Shown here piece after piece: positions 16,490 through 24,180 of a stretch of 64,000 nucleotides of DNA (its first letter is position 1; each line of letters begins with the position of its first letter). Both the position numbers and the translations under genes were made by a program. The stretch is from UBA6163 sp031411655 (GTDB lineage Bacteria > Planctomycetota > Planctomycetia > Pirellulales > Pirellulaceae), in NCBI GenBank assembly GCA_031411655.1, contig JANOBM010000157.1:1-64000 (forward strand), written 5' to 3'. Below the pieces are notes generated by a model, which was not told the DNA's origin, did no database searches, and worked only from the letters and a program-made list of their open reading frames with translations.

Positions 16490-17505
16490 GTGGGAACGCC
16501 TCCGATGGCACTGCGACGTTTAAGTAAAAACAAGAAAAACGGGCAACCTAATAATGCTGTCACAATCCCCACGGGCAATTCCGCCGGCGCGACAACCGTT
16601 CGTGCGATCGCATCCGAGACGATGAGAATAATCGCGCCCAGGCAGGCGCTTGTGGGTACCAGCCAAGCGTGCCTCGGCCCGACCAAGAAGCGGGCAATAT
16701 GGGGTGCAATCAGGCCGACGAACCCAATGATCCCTGCTGCTGAAACCGCTGCTGCGGTTGCCACGCTTGCGGCGCCCACGACGAGGAAGCGAAACTTAAA
16801 AAGGTCAAGCCCCAATGACTGTGCGGCCTGCTCGCCGAGTAGGTTGGCATCCAATGGTCGTGACATTAAACACAATGATCCGATGCCAATGAACGAGAGC
16901 AGAGTTGTTGCCGAAACCATGTACCAATCATTGCCCGCAAGACTGCCCATCAGCCAAGATAGAATCACAACGACCTTTTCATCGTTTAGAAACATTAGTA
17001 GGGAGACAATTGCGTTGATCATGCTGCTCAAGGCAACCCCCGCGAGTAATAAAGAGAGGGGCGAACGATCGGTACTCAGGGATCCGATGGCAAAGACAAT
17101 CGCAACCGAAGCAGCCGAACCAATCAATGCAGCAACGGATAAGCCTCCGAATCCAAAAATGCCAGATTGGAGGCCCATGCTGATGGCGACGGTGACGCCT
17201 AGGCCAGCCCCGCTCGACGCGCCAATTATGTAGGGGTCCGCCAATGGATTGCGGAAAAGCCCCTGAAATCCGACACCTGCTGCGCCTAATGACGCCCCCA
17301 CCAAGCAGGCGGAAACAATCCTGGGTAGTCTCAACTGGACCAATATCGACTTGTCGGATGACAGCGCCGATGAAGCTGTGGAATCGACGAGCAAATAAAT
17401 GGCGTCCGTGAGACTTATAGGAACGGCACCGACGCCAAGACTTATTGTTGCGCAAACAATCATGGCGGTGAAACTGGCGGCTAGGAAGACGAATGAACGA
17501 TTCAA
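16486..17505 (-). CDS. btuC: ABC transporter permease, FecCD/BtuC family
   Basis: A 339-aa, highly hydrophobic permease with about ten predicted membrane helices. Typical motifs include LPRIVSACLVGASLGAAGVG near the start, NPLADPYIIGASSGAGLGV, and the C-terminal GFVGLIAPHIARFLVGPRH, which contributes the cytoplasmic coupling helix to the ATPase. A BtuC-type dimer would form the corrinoid channel. It overlaps btuF and btuD by 4 nt each. The length is the family norm. Substrate assignment rests on the operon context. Confidence 0.92.
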   Translation of the reverse strand: MNRSFVFLAASFTAMIVCATISLGVGAVPISLTDAIYLLVDSTASSALSSDKSILVQLRLPRIVSACLVGASLGAAGVGFQGLFRNPLADPYIIGASSGAGLGVTVAISMGLQSGIFGFGGLSVAALIGSAASVAIVFAIGSLSTDRSPLSLLLAGVALSSMINAIVSLLMFLNDEKVVVILSWLMGSLAGNDWYMVSATTLLSFIGIGSLCLMSRPLDANLLGEQAAQSLGLDLFKFRFLVVGAASVATAAAVSAAGIIGFVGLIAPHIARFLVGPRHAWLVPTSACLGAIILIVSDAIARTVVAPAELPVGIVTALLGCPFFLFLLKRRSAIGGVPT

Positions 17506-18524
17506 GGGCCCGTTTCCCCAAGCGTCTTTCCAGGGTCTGCAAGACTAGGGGCTTCAAGAACGGGGGCTTCAAGAACGGGGGCTTCAAGATCTGGATAGGC
17601 GACGCGAATGATCTCTTCAATCGCATCAAGCAGCCTTGGGCCGCAGCGGGAGATAAGGTCACCGTCGATAATAAAAGCTTGCTTGTTTTTGATTGCACTT
17701 ACTTCAGCCCAACCCTGCCTTTGAAGTAGCTTATCAACGCTCACTCGACTTGCGTGAGTCGACGGAGACAAGATTACATCCGGATTACGTGTCACAACGA
17801 CCTCATCGCTTACCTTGGGGTAATTCGTTGTCGCGTCGAAAAAAATGTTTTTTAGTCCAGCCAGTCGTAAGGCTTCACCTATGAATGAGTTGGGCCCCGC
17901 CGTCATCAATGGATCATCCCACACCTCATAAAACACTTTGCGTCGCTGTGAATCAGGAAGTAGCTTTACCTTCGCGGTCATTGAATCTAACCTCGCCTCC
18001 ATCATCGTTACCAGATTTTCGGCTTCTGTCGCGTGACCAGTCACCCTGCCCAACATGCGTGCCTCTACGAATAGTTCCTCAAGCGTTTCTGGACCAAGAG
18101 CGAGAGTGGGAACATTAAATTGCTCCAGTGTCTCCATCAGTGGTCGATGATTATCCCACTTGCATAACACAAGGTCCGGATGAAGGCTGATGATGGTTTC
18201 ACGACTTAGGCTTTCGAGTGTGCCACCACCAACACGAGTGATTTTTTCGGCTTCGGCCGGATAGTTGCAATTCTTTGTAACGCCAACAAGTTGTGAACCG
18301 GCTCCGATGGCAAACATCAATTCGGTTGTCGCCGGGGTCAACGAAATGATTCTCTGGGGAACCGCAATGAACCGAACGGTGCGATCCAATCGGTCGGTAG
18401 CCATGGTGCTCGCTTCGGAAGCATTACTTTCCTGAGAAGCGGCGGGAATCGTTGCGGCAGGCCGATTGCAGCCTGACGAAAACACAAGCAGTAATGCAGC
18501 GAGATGAACAAATCGTTGGATCAT
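17502..18524 (-). CDS. btuF: Corrinoid-binding lipoprotein of the ABC importer (BtuF)
   Basis: A 340-aa substrate-binding protein of the BtuF/FecB class (helical backbone type). The N-terminus MIQRFVHLAALLLVFSSGC has a lipoprotein-like signal with the lipidation cysteine at the end. The binding domain shows RIISLTPATTELMFAIGAG, then VGVTKNCNYPAEA and PDLVLCKWDNH. I chose the ATG at 18524, which gives an ATGA overlap with cobU and a properly spaced AAGGA; an ATG 6 nt upstream is possible but abuts that motif. The C-terminus carries a repeated EAPVL segment coded by a 15-bp tandem repeat, apparently a non-catalytic tail. It would hand corrinoids to BtuC from the periplasmic side. Confidence 0.9.
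   Translation of the reverse strand: MIQRFVHLAALLLVFSSGCNRPAATIPAASQESNASEASTMATDRLDRTVRFIAVPQRIISLTPATTELMFAIGAGSQLVGVTKNCNYPAEAEKITRVGGGTLESLSRETIISLHPDLVLCKWDNHRPLMETLEQFNVPTLALGPETLEELFVEARMLGRVTGHATEAENLVTMMEARLDSMTAKVKLLPDSQRRKVFYEVWDDPLMTAGPNSFIGEALRLAGLKNIFFDATTNYPKVSDEVVVTRNPDVILSPSTHASRVSVDKLLQRQGWAEVSAIKNKQAFIIDGDLISRCGPRLLDAIEEIIRVAYPDLEAPVLEAPVLEAPSLADPGKTLGETGP
17548..17592. repeat. 15-bp tandem repeat in the 3' end of btuF
   Basis: Three adjacent 15-bp copies (unit GGGGCTTCAAGAACG on the plus strand, copies at 17548, 17563 and 17578; the last diverges at its end). The length is a multiple of three, so copy-number change keeps the frame, adding or removing a five-residue EAPVL unit at the BtuF C-terminus. 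Confidence 0.85.
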
Positions 18525-19132
18525 AGCCATTCCTTTTTTAGAACAGGTCCGGCGAGCACCTGAGCGGCATGCTTGACAGTTGACGTGAGTAGCGTTGCGT
18601 TGATGGGCATCCCGCTGATCATCCAGTACGTTGCCGTAGCACGGGCCGCAAGACGCTGGTTAGCCCATCCGAGTAGATCTCGGAAAAGCCTTCCCAGTGG
18701 TGTTTCAGGGACTACGCCCAACCCCACTTCTCCGGAGACAATAATCAGTGTTGCCTGTATCTCGTCGACGATGTTGAGGATTGCGCTGAGCTCGGCGTAG
18801 ACTCTTGCTTCGGCGGCTTGGGCATCGGAGTCGTCTTGGAGGATCACGTTGCTTACCAATAACGTTAAGCAATCAACGAGAATCACGGGAGGAAGCATTT
18901 TGGTGCTTGCAATTGCGTCGCCGACGCCGAGAGGCCTTTCGAGCGTCTGCCAAGCAATCGGACGCGATTGACGATGTGATTGAATGCGACGTTTCATTTC
19001 GTCGTCAAGTATTTCAGCGGTTGCCACGAATAGCACATTATCGCCACCAAGTTCCGTGGCGAGCTCTTGCCCAAAGCGGCTTTTGCCACTGCGTACGCCG
19101 CCAACGATCAAAACGAGTTTTCCAGCGCTCAA
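18521..19132 (-). CDS. cobU: Adenosylcobinamide kinase / guanylyltransferase CobU
   Basis: A 203-aa bifunctional enzyme that phosphorylates adenosylcobinamide and activates it with GTP to AdoCbi-GDP for nucleotide-loop assembly. The P-loop is GGVRSGKS (residues 11-18). The His53 in IQSHRQSRPIAW is placed like the guanylylated histidine of CobU. VILVDCLTLLVSN and VSGEVGLGVVPETPLGR are further family blocks. The start is a TTG at 19132, chosen because it forms a TTGA overlap with the cobO stop and no better start exists. It overlaps btuF downstream. The partner cobalamin synthase (CobS) and NaMN:DMB phosphoribosyltransferase (CobT) are not in the window. Confidence 0.93.
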   Translation of the reverse strand: MSAGKLVLIVGGVRSGKSRFGQELATELGGDNVLFVATAEILDDEMKRRIQSHRQSRPIAWQTLERPLGVGDAIASTKMLPPVILVDCLTLLVSNVILQDDSDAQAAEARVYAELSAILNIVDEIQATLIIVSGEVGLGVVPETPLGRLFRDLLGWANQRLAARATATYWMISGMPINATLLTSTVKHAAQVLAGPVLKKEWL

Positions 19133-19779
19133 AACTCGACCCCTCGTTGTGGCTTGACACCGTGGCCATAGGGATGCTTAATAACCTTCATTTCAGACAC
19201 CAAGTCTGCAATCTCGATCAGTTCAGGACTTGCATTTCGTCCGGTGAGTACGACATGCAACATTTCGCGTTTTTTCAAAAGCTCGTCGACGACTGTCTGA
19301 GTGGGAATGTAATCGTACTTCGTCGCGATATTCAATTCGTCGAGAATGACCAAGTCAAATGACGGATCACGCATCAATTCAACCGCTTTCTGCCATCCAC
19401 GTCCGGCGGTCTCGATGTCACGTTGGCGATCTTGCGTTTTCCAGGTAAACCCTTCGCCGAGGGTATGCATCTCGATCGGCATTCCTAAGGCGGTAAGTTT
19501 TGCGACGAACGCCGCTTCTCCTGTCGGAATCGCTCCTTTAATAAACTGAACGATACCAACCTTCATGCCCTGACCAAGCGAGCGAATCGCCATTCCAAAG
19601 GCTGCGGTCGACTTACCTTTACCGGCACCCGTATGGATGATGATAAGCCCCTTTTCGATCTTCGCCTCCGCTAGCTGTCTGTCCTTGATCTCGTTCACAC
19701 GCGCCATTCGTTCCTTATGCTTTTGATCAATCGCATTTTGGTCGTCGTCATGGCTTTCCAATTTATCCGATGTTGACAT
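19129..19779 (-). CDS. cobO: Corrinoid adenosyltransferase CobO/BtuR
   Basis: A 216-aa enzyme transferring the adenosyl group of ATP to the cobalt of reduced corrinoids. The N-terminal P-loop is HTGAGKGKSTAAFG, followed by VGIVQFIKGAIPTGE; VILDELNIATKYDYI and the C-terminal HPYGHGVKPQRGVEF are CobO/BtuR hallmarks. About 40 charged residues precede the catalytic core, as in other members. AGGAG lies about 7 nt before the ATG. The start lies inside the end of cobQ (17-nt overlap) and the stop overlaps the cobU TTG. Confidence 0.94.
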   Translation of the reverse strand: MSTSDKLESHDDDQNAIDQKHKERMARVNEIKDRQLAEAKIEKGLIIIHTGAGKGKSTAAFGMAIRSLGQGMKVGIVQFIKGAIPTGEAAFVAKLTALGMPIEMHTLGEGFTWKTQDRQRDIETAGRGWQKAVELMRDPSFDLVILDELNIATKYDYIPTQTVVDELLKKREMLHVVLTGRNASPELIEIADLVSEMKVIKHPYGHGVKPQRGVEF

Positions 19780-21322
19780 GGGTTCGCTCCTGATTCCAGA
19801 TCATGCTTTCGAGTTGCTTCATATCGATGTGCCTTTCAACGGCGTCTGCTAGGCGATCGAGAGAGTGTTCGATGGGATTGTTTGCAATTGCGGAGGAACA
19901 AGACGTTGCTCCAAGCGAACTCAGCCAAGCGTGCCGGAAGCTGTCATTATGAAAAATACCGTGTACATAGCACCCCCATGTTTTTCCATCAGCAGAGATC
20001 GCGCCGTCGAAAGTTGTCTGTTCGCCCCGATCGTCACACCGAGTTAATCGAAGCCATGGAGAATGGGATTCGGTCTTGCCAACGTGAATCTCATATCCGT
20101 TTAATGTGTCTCCCAATGTCCCGGGGGCGACCACATCGCTTATGACAACTGCTTTGACTTGAAAGGTTTGCTTTTCGCAAAGAAATGTCGTCTCCACGTC
20201 AAGTAGATTCAGTCCCTTGGCTGTGACTTCCGGGCACTCAAAGCGGTGCGGATTGTGGAGTGTGTGGCCGAGCATTTGGTAACCGCCGCAGATACCGATG
20301 ACTCTCGTGCCTGCGTTTGCGCATGAAACAATTTGCTTTGCAAAGCCGCTGCTGGTTAGCCATTGCAAGTCGCCGATCGTATTCTTTGTTCCTGGCAGGA
20401 TGATCACGTCCGGTCGACGGTGGAGTTGATCGCTTTTTTGGACATAGCGAAGGTGGACAGCGGGTTCGTTAGCCAGAGGATCAAAGTCGTCAAAGTTCGC
20501 AATGTGCGGTAGATGAACGACAGCGACGTCGAGTTGTGCGGATTTGTCAGCGCATGAAGCAGCAGCCGTTCGTTTTGGATCTTGAAGTGCGACTGCATCT
20601 TCTTCAGGCAAGTAGAGGGAATCGATCCAGGGTAAGACACCCAAAACGGCAACGCCACCACGGTCTTCTAAGATGTCCACTCCACGGTCGAATAACTTTA
20701 AGTCGCCGCGAAACTTGTTAACGATCAATCCTTTGACAAGGGCTCGGTCTTCCGCATTGAGTAGCCAGAGCGTGCCAAGAAGTTGGGCAAAGACGCCTCC
20801 ACGTTCGATGTCGCCCACGATGACCACCGGTGACTGGCAATACCTTGCCACGGCCATGTTCACGATTTCCACGTCAGCTAAGTTCAGTTCGGAAGGGCTT
20901 CCGGCACCTTCGATAATGACGAGTTGGTACTGTTCGCGTAGTCGATCAACGGCTTCGGTTACGACGCTCCAGAATTGCGATTTGCGTCGAAAGTAGTCGG
21001 ATGCAGAAAGCGATCCATAGGGGCGGCCATTGATGATCACTTGGGAATGAGTGTTTCCTTCGGGTTTCAGCAAGATCGGGTTCATGTCCGAATGGGGCGG
21101 AACCCTCGCGGCAAGTGCTTGCAACGCTTGCGAACGTCCGATTTCGGATCCGTCTTGGCACACGGCCGCATTGTTGGACATGTTTTGAGATTTGAAGGGA
21201 GCCACGCGAATACCGCGTCGTGCAAAACATCGACACAGGGCCGCGACTAGCAAACTCTTGCCGGCCGAGGAGCTGGTGCCTTGGATCATCAGTGTTTTGG
21301 CAATCGACGCGGAACCTGTCAT
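19763..21322 (-). CDS. cobQ: Cobyric acid synthase CobQ/CbiP
   Basis: A 519-aa glutamine-dependent amidotransferase that amidates four side chains of adenosylcobyrinic a,c-diamide. The N-terminal dethiobiotin-synthetase-like ATPase domain has MIQGTSSSAGKSLL and APFKSQNMSNNA. The C-terminal class I glutamine amidotransferase domain has the nucleophile in VIGICGGYQMLG (Cys345) and a histidine in YVHGIFHNDSF. The length is normal. The ATG overlaps the DUF1559 stop by 4 nt, so translation is coupled to that unexpected first gene. Adenosylation and amidation genes (cobO next) follow in pathway order. Confidence 0.95.
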   Translation of the reverse strand: MTGSASIAKTLMIQGTSSSAGKSLLVAALCRCFARRGIRVAPFKSQNMSNNAAVCQDGSEIGRSQALQALAARVPPHSDMNPILLKPEGNTHSQVIINGRPYGSLSASDYFRRKSQFWSVVTEAVDRLREQYQLVIIEGAGSPSELNLADVEIVNMAVARYCQSPVVIVGDIERGGVFAQLLGTLWLLNAEDRALVKGLIVNKFRGDLKLFDRGVDILEDRGGVAVLGVLPWIDSLYLPEEDAVALQDPKRTAAASCADKSAQLDVAVVHLPHIANFDDFDPLANEPAVHLRYVQKSDQLHRRPDVIILPGTKNTIGDLQWLTSSGFAKQIVSCANAGTRVIGICGGYQMLGHTLHNPHRFECPEVTAKGLNLLDVETTFLCEKQTFQVKAVVISDVVAPGTLGDTLNGYEIHVGKTESHSPWLRLTRCDDRGEQTTFDGAISADGKTWGCYVHGIFHNDSFRHAWLSSLGATSCSSAIANNPIEHSLDRLADAVERHIDMKQLESMIWNQERTHVNIG

Positions 21323-22353
21323 TCGATGGAGACAACCTCTCGACCATTTCGACTTGCAAGAGCCGACAATTGCTCAATAGGGATCGAAGAGGTGATAAAC
21401 CTGACCGATCCGTCGGTGAGCAGCGTGTAGGCGCCGCCTACATGAAAAGAGTAGACCTCGTTGTCGTTACTGCAGTTGACCGAACAAATTCCTGGGCGAG
21501 TGGCTGTGTTGCCGTCTGGTTGCGAGCCATCGATAACAAAACCTTTATTGTGACTTGCCCAAACTCCACCCGTGGGAAAAGGGCGTGTGACGCTGGACGT
21601 GCCGCTCCATGTTTTGGGAGTAGCACCGTCCGCCACAAGTCGTCCGTTCTGAAAAAGATCAGGGCGGCCGGCGCATTCCACCAGCAAAATAGTATTGGAA
21701 AGGCCATCGAGAACTTCGGACAATCTCACTGCGGTCGACTTGAGCACGCCGCAGTTCAAAGGGTCATTGAGCCGTTGGCTCGGCGGCAGGACAGCATTGA
21801 GCTGCGTGCTGATGCCTCCCACGTTTGTATAGTCCGTCGTGGCCCCGTAGTAAAAACTTCGCGGTGAGGTGGTGGCTGTCGTTGTCGTCGAATTGGCATA
21901 ACTAACCAGTACGGCCCACTCAAATCCAGGGCGACCTGGGACCGTGGGGCAACGCAGCGTCGGCACTTCCGTCATCACCGCGGCGCTATTGCCAGGATCG
22001 TGCCAATGCAGATCGGACTTGTAAGAATCCTGAAGTGTGCCTTGTTCGAAAAAAGCAAGCGAAGCGGTGAACCAACTACCACGACGGGCATTGAAGTTTT
22101 CACCCTGCGAGGGGCCGGATGACTGGGCGGGGAAGACCTTAAACGCAGACTCGTAATTGTGTAAAGCTAAGCCGATTTGCTTGAGATTATTACTGCACTG
22201 CATGCGTCGTGCGGCTTCACGCGCGGCTTGTACGGCCGGCAGTAACAACCCGACCATGACGCCAATGATCGCAATGACTACCAGTAATTCCACCAGTGTG
22301 AAGCCAGACTGCTTCTTTGGTCGATGTGCAAACAAGATTTCCTCAGCAATCAT
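21319..22353 (-). CDS. DUF1559 pseudopilin-like protein, first gene of the cobalamin operon
   Basis: A 344-aa planctomycete-type protein. The N-terminus has a type IV prepilin leader and cleavage site (KKQSG/FTLVELLVVIAIIG) followed by the usual VGLLLPAVQAAREAARR helix. The remainder is the DUF1559 (SBP_bac_10) domain with the C-terminal H-x-G-G…DG signature (FHVGGAYTLLTDGSVRFI). The family is amplified in planctomycetes and its function is unknown; the prepilin leader implies cell-envelope or surface location. I chose the ATG at 22353; longer starts add residues with no leader-like character. It is the first gene after the cobalamin riboswitch and overlaps cobQ by 4 nt, so it should be B12-regulated. 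A role in capturing corrinoid at the surface is inference from this position only. Confidence 0.9.
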   Translation of the reverse strand: MIAEEILFAHRPKKQSGFTLVELLVVIAIIGVMVGLLLPAVQAAREAARRMQCSNNLKQIGLALHNYESAFKVFPAQSSGPSQGENFNARRGSWFTASLAFFEQGTLQDSYKSDLHWHDPGNSAAVMTEVPTLRCPTVPGRPGFEWAVLVSYANSTTTTATTSPRSFYYGATTDYTNVGGISTQLNAVLPPSQRLNDPLNCGVLKSTAVRLSEVLDGLSNTILLVECAGRPDLFQNGRLVADGATPKTWSGTSSVTRPFPTGGVWASHNKGFVIDGSQPDGNTATRPGICSVNCSNDNEVYSFHVGGAYTLLTDGSVRFITSSIPIEQLSALASRNGREVVSIE

Positions 22354-22570
22354 CAAACACGCTCGCTCTCTGCTGAAGCAGAAATTTGGCGAAGGAATGA
22401 AAATTGTCAGCAAATCAGCAATCGATGGCGTGAATACAAAACTGTTGCGTCCACTCCCTTTGCGACATTGTTGGCGCAGGAACGAACGTCAAGAAGTCGG
22501 TACGGTCAACGGTGCTAATTCGTGACAGAGCCCAATTCCCCGAGAGCGCTACCACAGGTTCAACAGACGA

Positions 22571-22742
22571 TCAGGCAGGTCTTCTGGCTTCCGAATTAAT
22601 CTCTGACCACGCCTTCCCACGATCATTCGATCGCAGTGGCAATAGTGGCCATCGTTTCCGGTTACAGCGGCGGGACCGCAACGGAATTGCACCGTTTTCC
22701 CTATTCTCCGGTCAAGCCACACGCCTGCCCGGCACCCGAGTC
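22571..22742 (-). promoter_or_regulatory. Cobalamin riboswitch aptamer
   Basis: Read on the minus strand, this contains in order GGTGCCGGGCAGG, the conserved AGGGAA and CGGTGCAATTCCG hairpin, GGTCCCGCCGCTGTAA, GCCACTG, GTGGGAAG, and the B12 box AGCCAGAAGACCTGCC (plus-strand 22574-22589). These are the diagnostic elements of the adenosylcobalamin-type riboswitch, in correct order and spacing. It starts within a few bases of the predicted transcription start and lies 217 nt before the first ORF start (22353). I see no clear U-run terminator after the aptamer, so control may be translational or through a longer leader structure. Expected behaviour: cobalamin shuts off the downstream uptake and salvage operon. 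Confidence 0.95.
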
Positions 22743-22750
22743 CAGTCGCG

Positions 22751-22778
22751 AGTTTAGGGTAAGAGCGAGGAAAGTCAA
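22751..22778 (-). promoter_or_regulatory. Predicted sigma70-type promoter of the cobalamin operon
   Basis: On the minus strand TTGACT is followed after 16 nt by TAAACT. The predicted transcription start falls about 22743-22745, exactly where the riboswitch aptamer begins. The position and near-consensus hexamers support each other. Confidence 0.6.
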
Positions 22779-22948
22779 TCGACGATTTGCCGACGATGGA
22801 GCGTGTCGTCGGATAAGGAGTTTAGCGGAATAGTTGCAAAGTGCGTCCCATGGCCGTTTTTATTCCCACTATCCGTGCCTACTACCGGGGGCGATGAGTC
22901 GACTCGGGGGCTGGCTTTGCTTCCCGGGCCGCGCTAATCTCTGAACGC

Positions 22949-24004
22949 ATGAATATTGAGTTTACACCGATGCCCTATTTATTTAGCGGCCCGCTTGGTC
23001 GGGCTCGATTCAAGGTGGTGCCAGAGGATTTTGTAGTAGAAGAGTTGCTTGGCTTTGAGCCTTCAGGCGTGGGTGAACACTGTTTGGTTTGGGTTGAGAA
23101 ACGAGATCTGGACAGTAACGCCGCGGGCGCTCGTCTGGCCGATGCCGTCGGTCTCCGCCGCCGGATGGTCAGTCACTGCGGTCTGAAAGATCGTCATGCG
23201 GTGACGCGGCAATGGTTCAGTCTTCATATGCCGGGGAAGTGCTCGCCCGTCGCTAAGGACTTAGAGTCTGAAGGGCTGAGAGTCCTACAGATAACTCGCA
23301 ACACTCGCAAGTTGCGGCGAGGGATTCATCAAGGAAACCGTTTCACCATTCGCCTTCGCGATGCAAACTTCGATGCGGAAGTCGCGGCGACGCGTTGGGA
23401 TTTGATTGTGACAAAGGGCGTACCGAATTTTTTTGGTGAACAGCGTTTTGGGTATGAGGGCCGCAACGTGGAAAAAGCGTTGGCGATGTTTCGTGGAGAG
23501 TTCCAGCCCCGCGATCGGTTGCTGCGCGGCTTGCTGCTGTCTGCTGCTCGCAGTCAACTCTTCAATGCAGTCGTGACCGAGAGGCTTCTAGGAGGTATTT
23601 GGGACGTACCTCTAGCTGGCGAAGTTTTCGGATTCGCTGACAATCGGACCGTGCTCCTACCGGATCGTCAGTGGGGCGACGAGGCGCGTCGGTTCGAAAG
23701 TGGTGTGGTTGAAATCACCGGACCATTGTGGGGTATTGGAGACTTGCAAAGTACGGGAGAGGTCCTCGAGCTAGAGCGACAGGTTGCAGCGAACTGGAAG
23801 GAGATTGCAACCGGCCTCGAAGCGTTTGGCTTGAGGCAAGAACGTCGCGTCATGCGTCTGCGTCCGACTCATTCGTCGTTCAAGACGATTGGTTGCGGCG
23901 ACTTTCAATTGACGTTCGACCTGCCGAAGGGAACCTATGCGACTACATTGTTGCGTGAATTGACCGAACTGGATGAACCAGATGACAGGTCAGAGACGAA
24001 GTAG
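22949..24004 (+). CDS. truD: tRNA pseudouridine(13) synthase TruD
   Basis: A 351-aa TruD-family enzyme isomerising uridine 13 of tRNA(Glu)-type tRNAs. The catalytic aspartate is in HCGLKDRHAVTRQW (Asp81, matching Asp80 of the E. coli enzyme). The N-terminal FKVVPEDFVVEELLGF and GVGEHCLVWVEKRD blocks and the GVPNFFGEQRFG motif are also family hallmarks. The length equals the family norm. It is divergent from the cobalamin operon; 170 nt separate its start from the operon promoter. Confidence 0.95.
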   Translation: MNIEFTPMPYLFSGPLGRARFKVVPEDFVVEELLGFEPSGVGEHCLVWVEKRDLDSNAAGARLADAVGLRRRMVSHCGLKDRHAVTRQWFSLHMPGKCSPVAKDLESEGLRVLQITRNTRKLRRGIHQGNRFTIRLRDANFDAEVAATRWDLIVTKGVPNFFGEQRFGYEGRNVEKALAMFRGEFQPRDRLLRGLLLSAARSQLFNAVVTERLLGGIWDVPLAGEVFGFADNRTVLLPDRQWGDEARRFESGVVEITGPLWGIGDLQSTGEVLELERQVAANWKEIATGLEAFGLRQERRVMRLRPTHSSFKTIGCGDFQLTFDLPKGTYATTLLRELTELDEPDDRSETK

Positions 24005-24180
24005 GCGTCTTCGGGTAAAGGGTATTGTCGCACTTCATCCATGTTTGCACCCGCTGCGTTTGTCGTCTCGCTTTGAGTTCACTTGCAACCGTCGACAAAA
24101 GTTTCATGTAAGATAGAAGCCGTTAGCGGTAGCCCCCATCGCGTCCCCACCTTGATGTCCACCTTTCAACGCGACCTAAA

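Noticed and set aside
16490..17233. 247-codon open frame on the plus strand
   Set aside because: It is antisense to btuC, whose membrane-helix composition creates long open frames on the other strand; the product has no family character.
21220..21867. 215-codon open frame on the plus strand
   Set aside because: Antisense to cobQ and the DUF1559 gene; no protein-like features.
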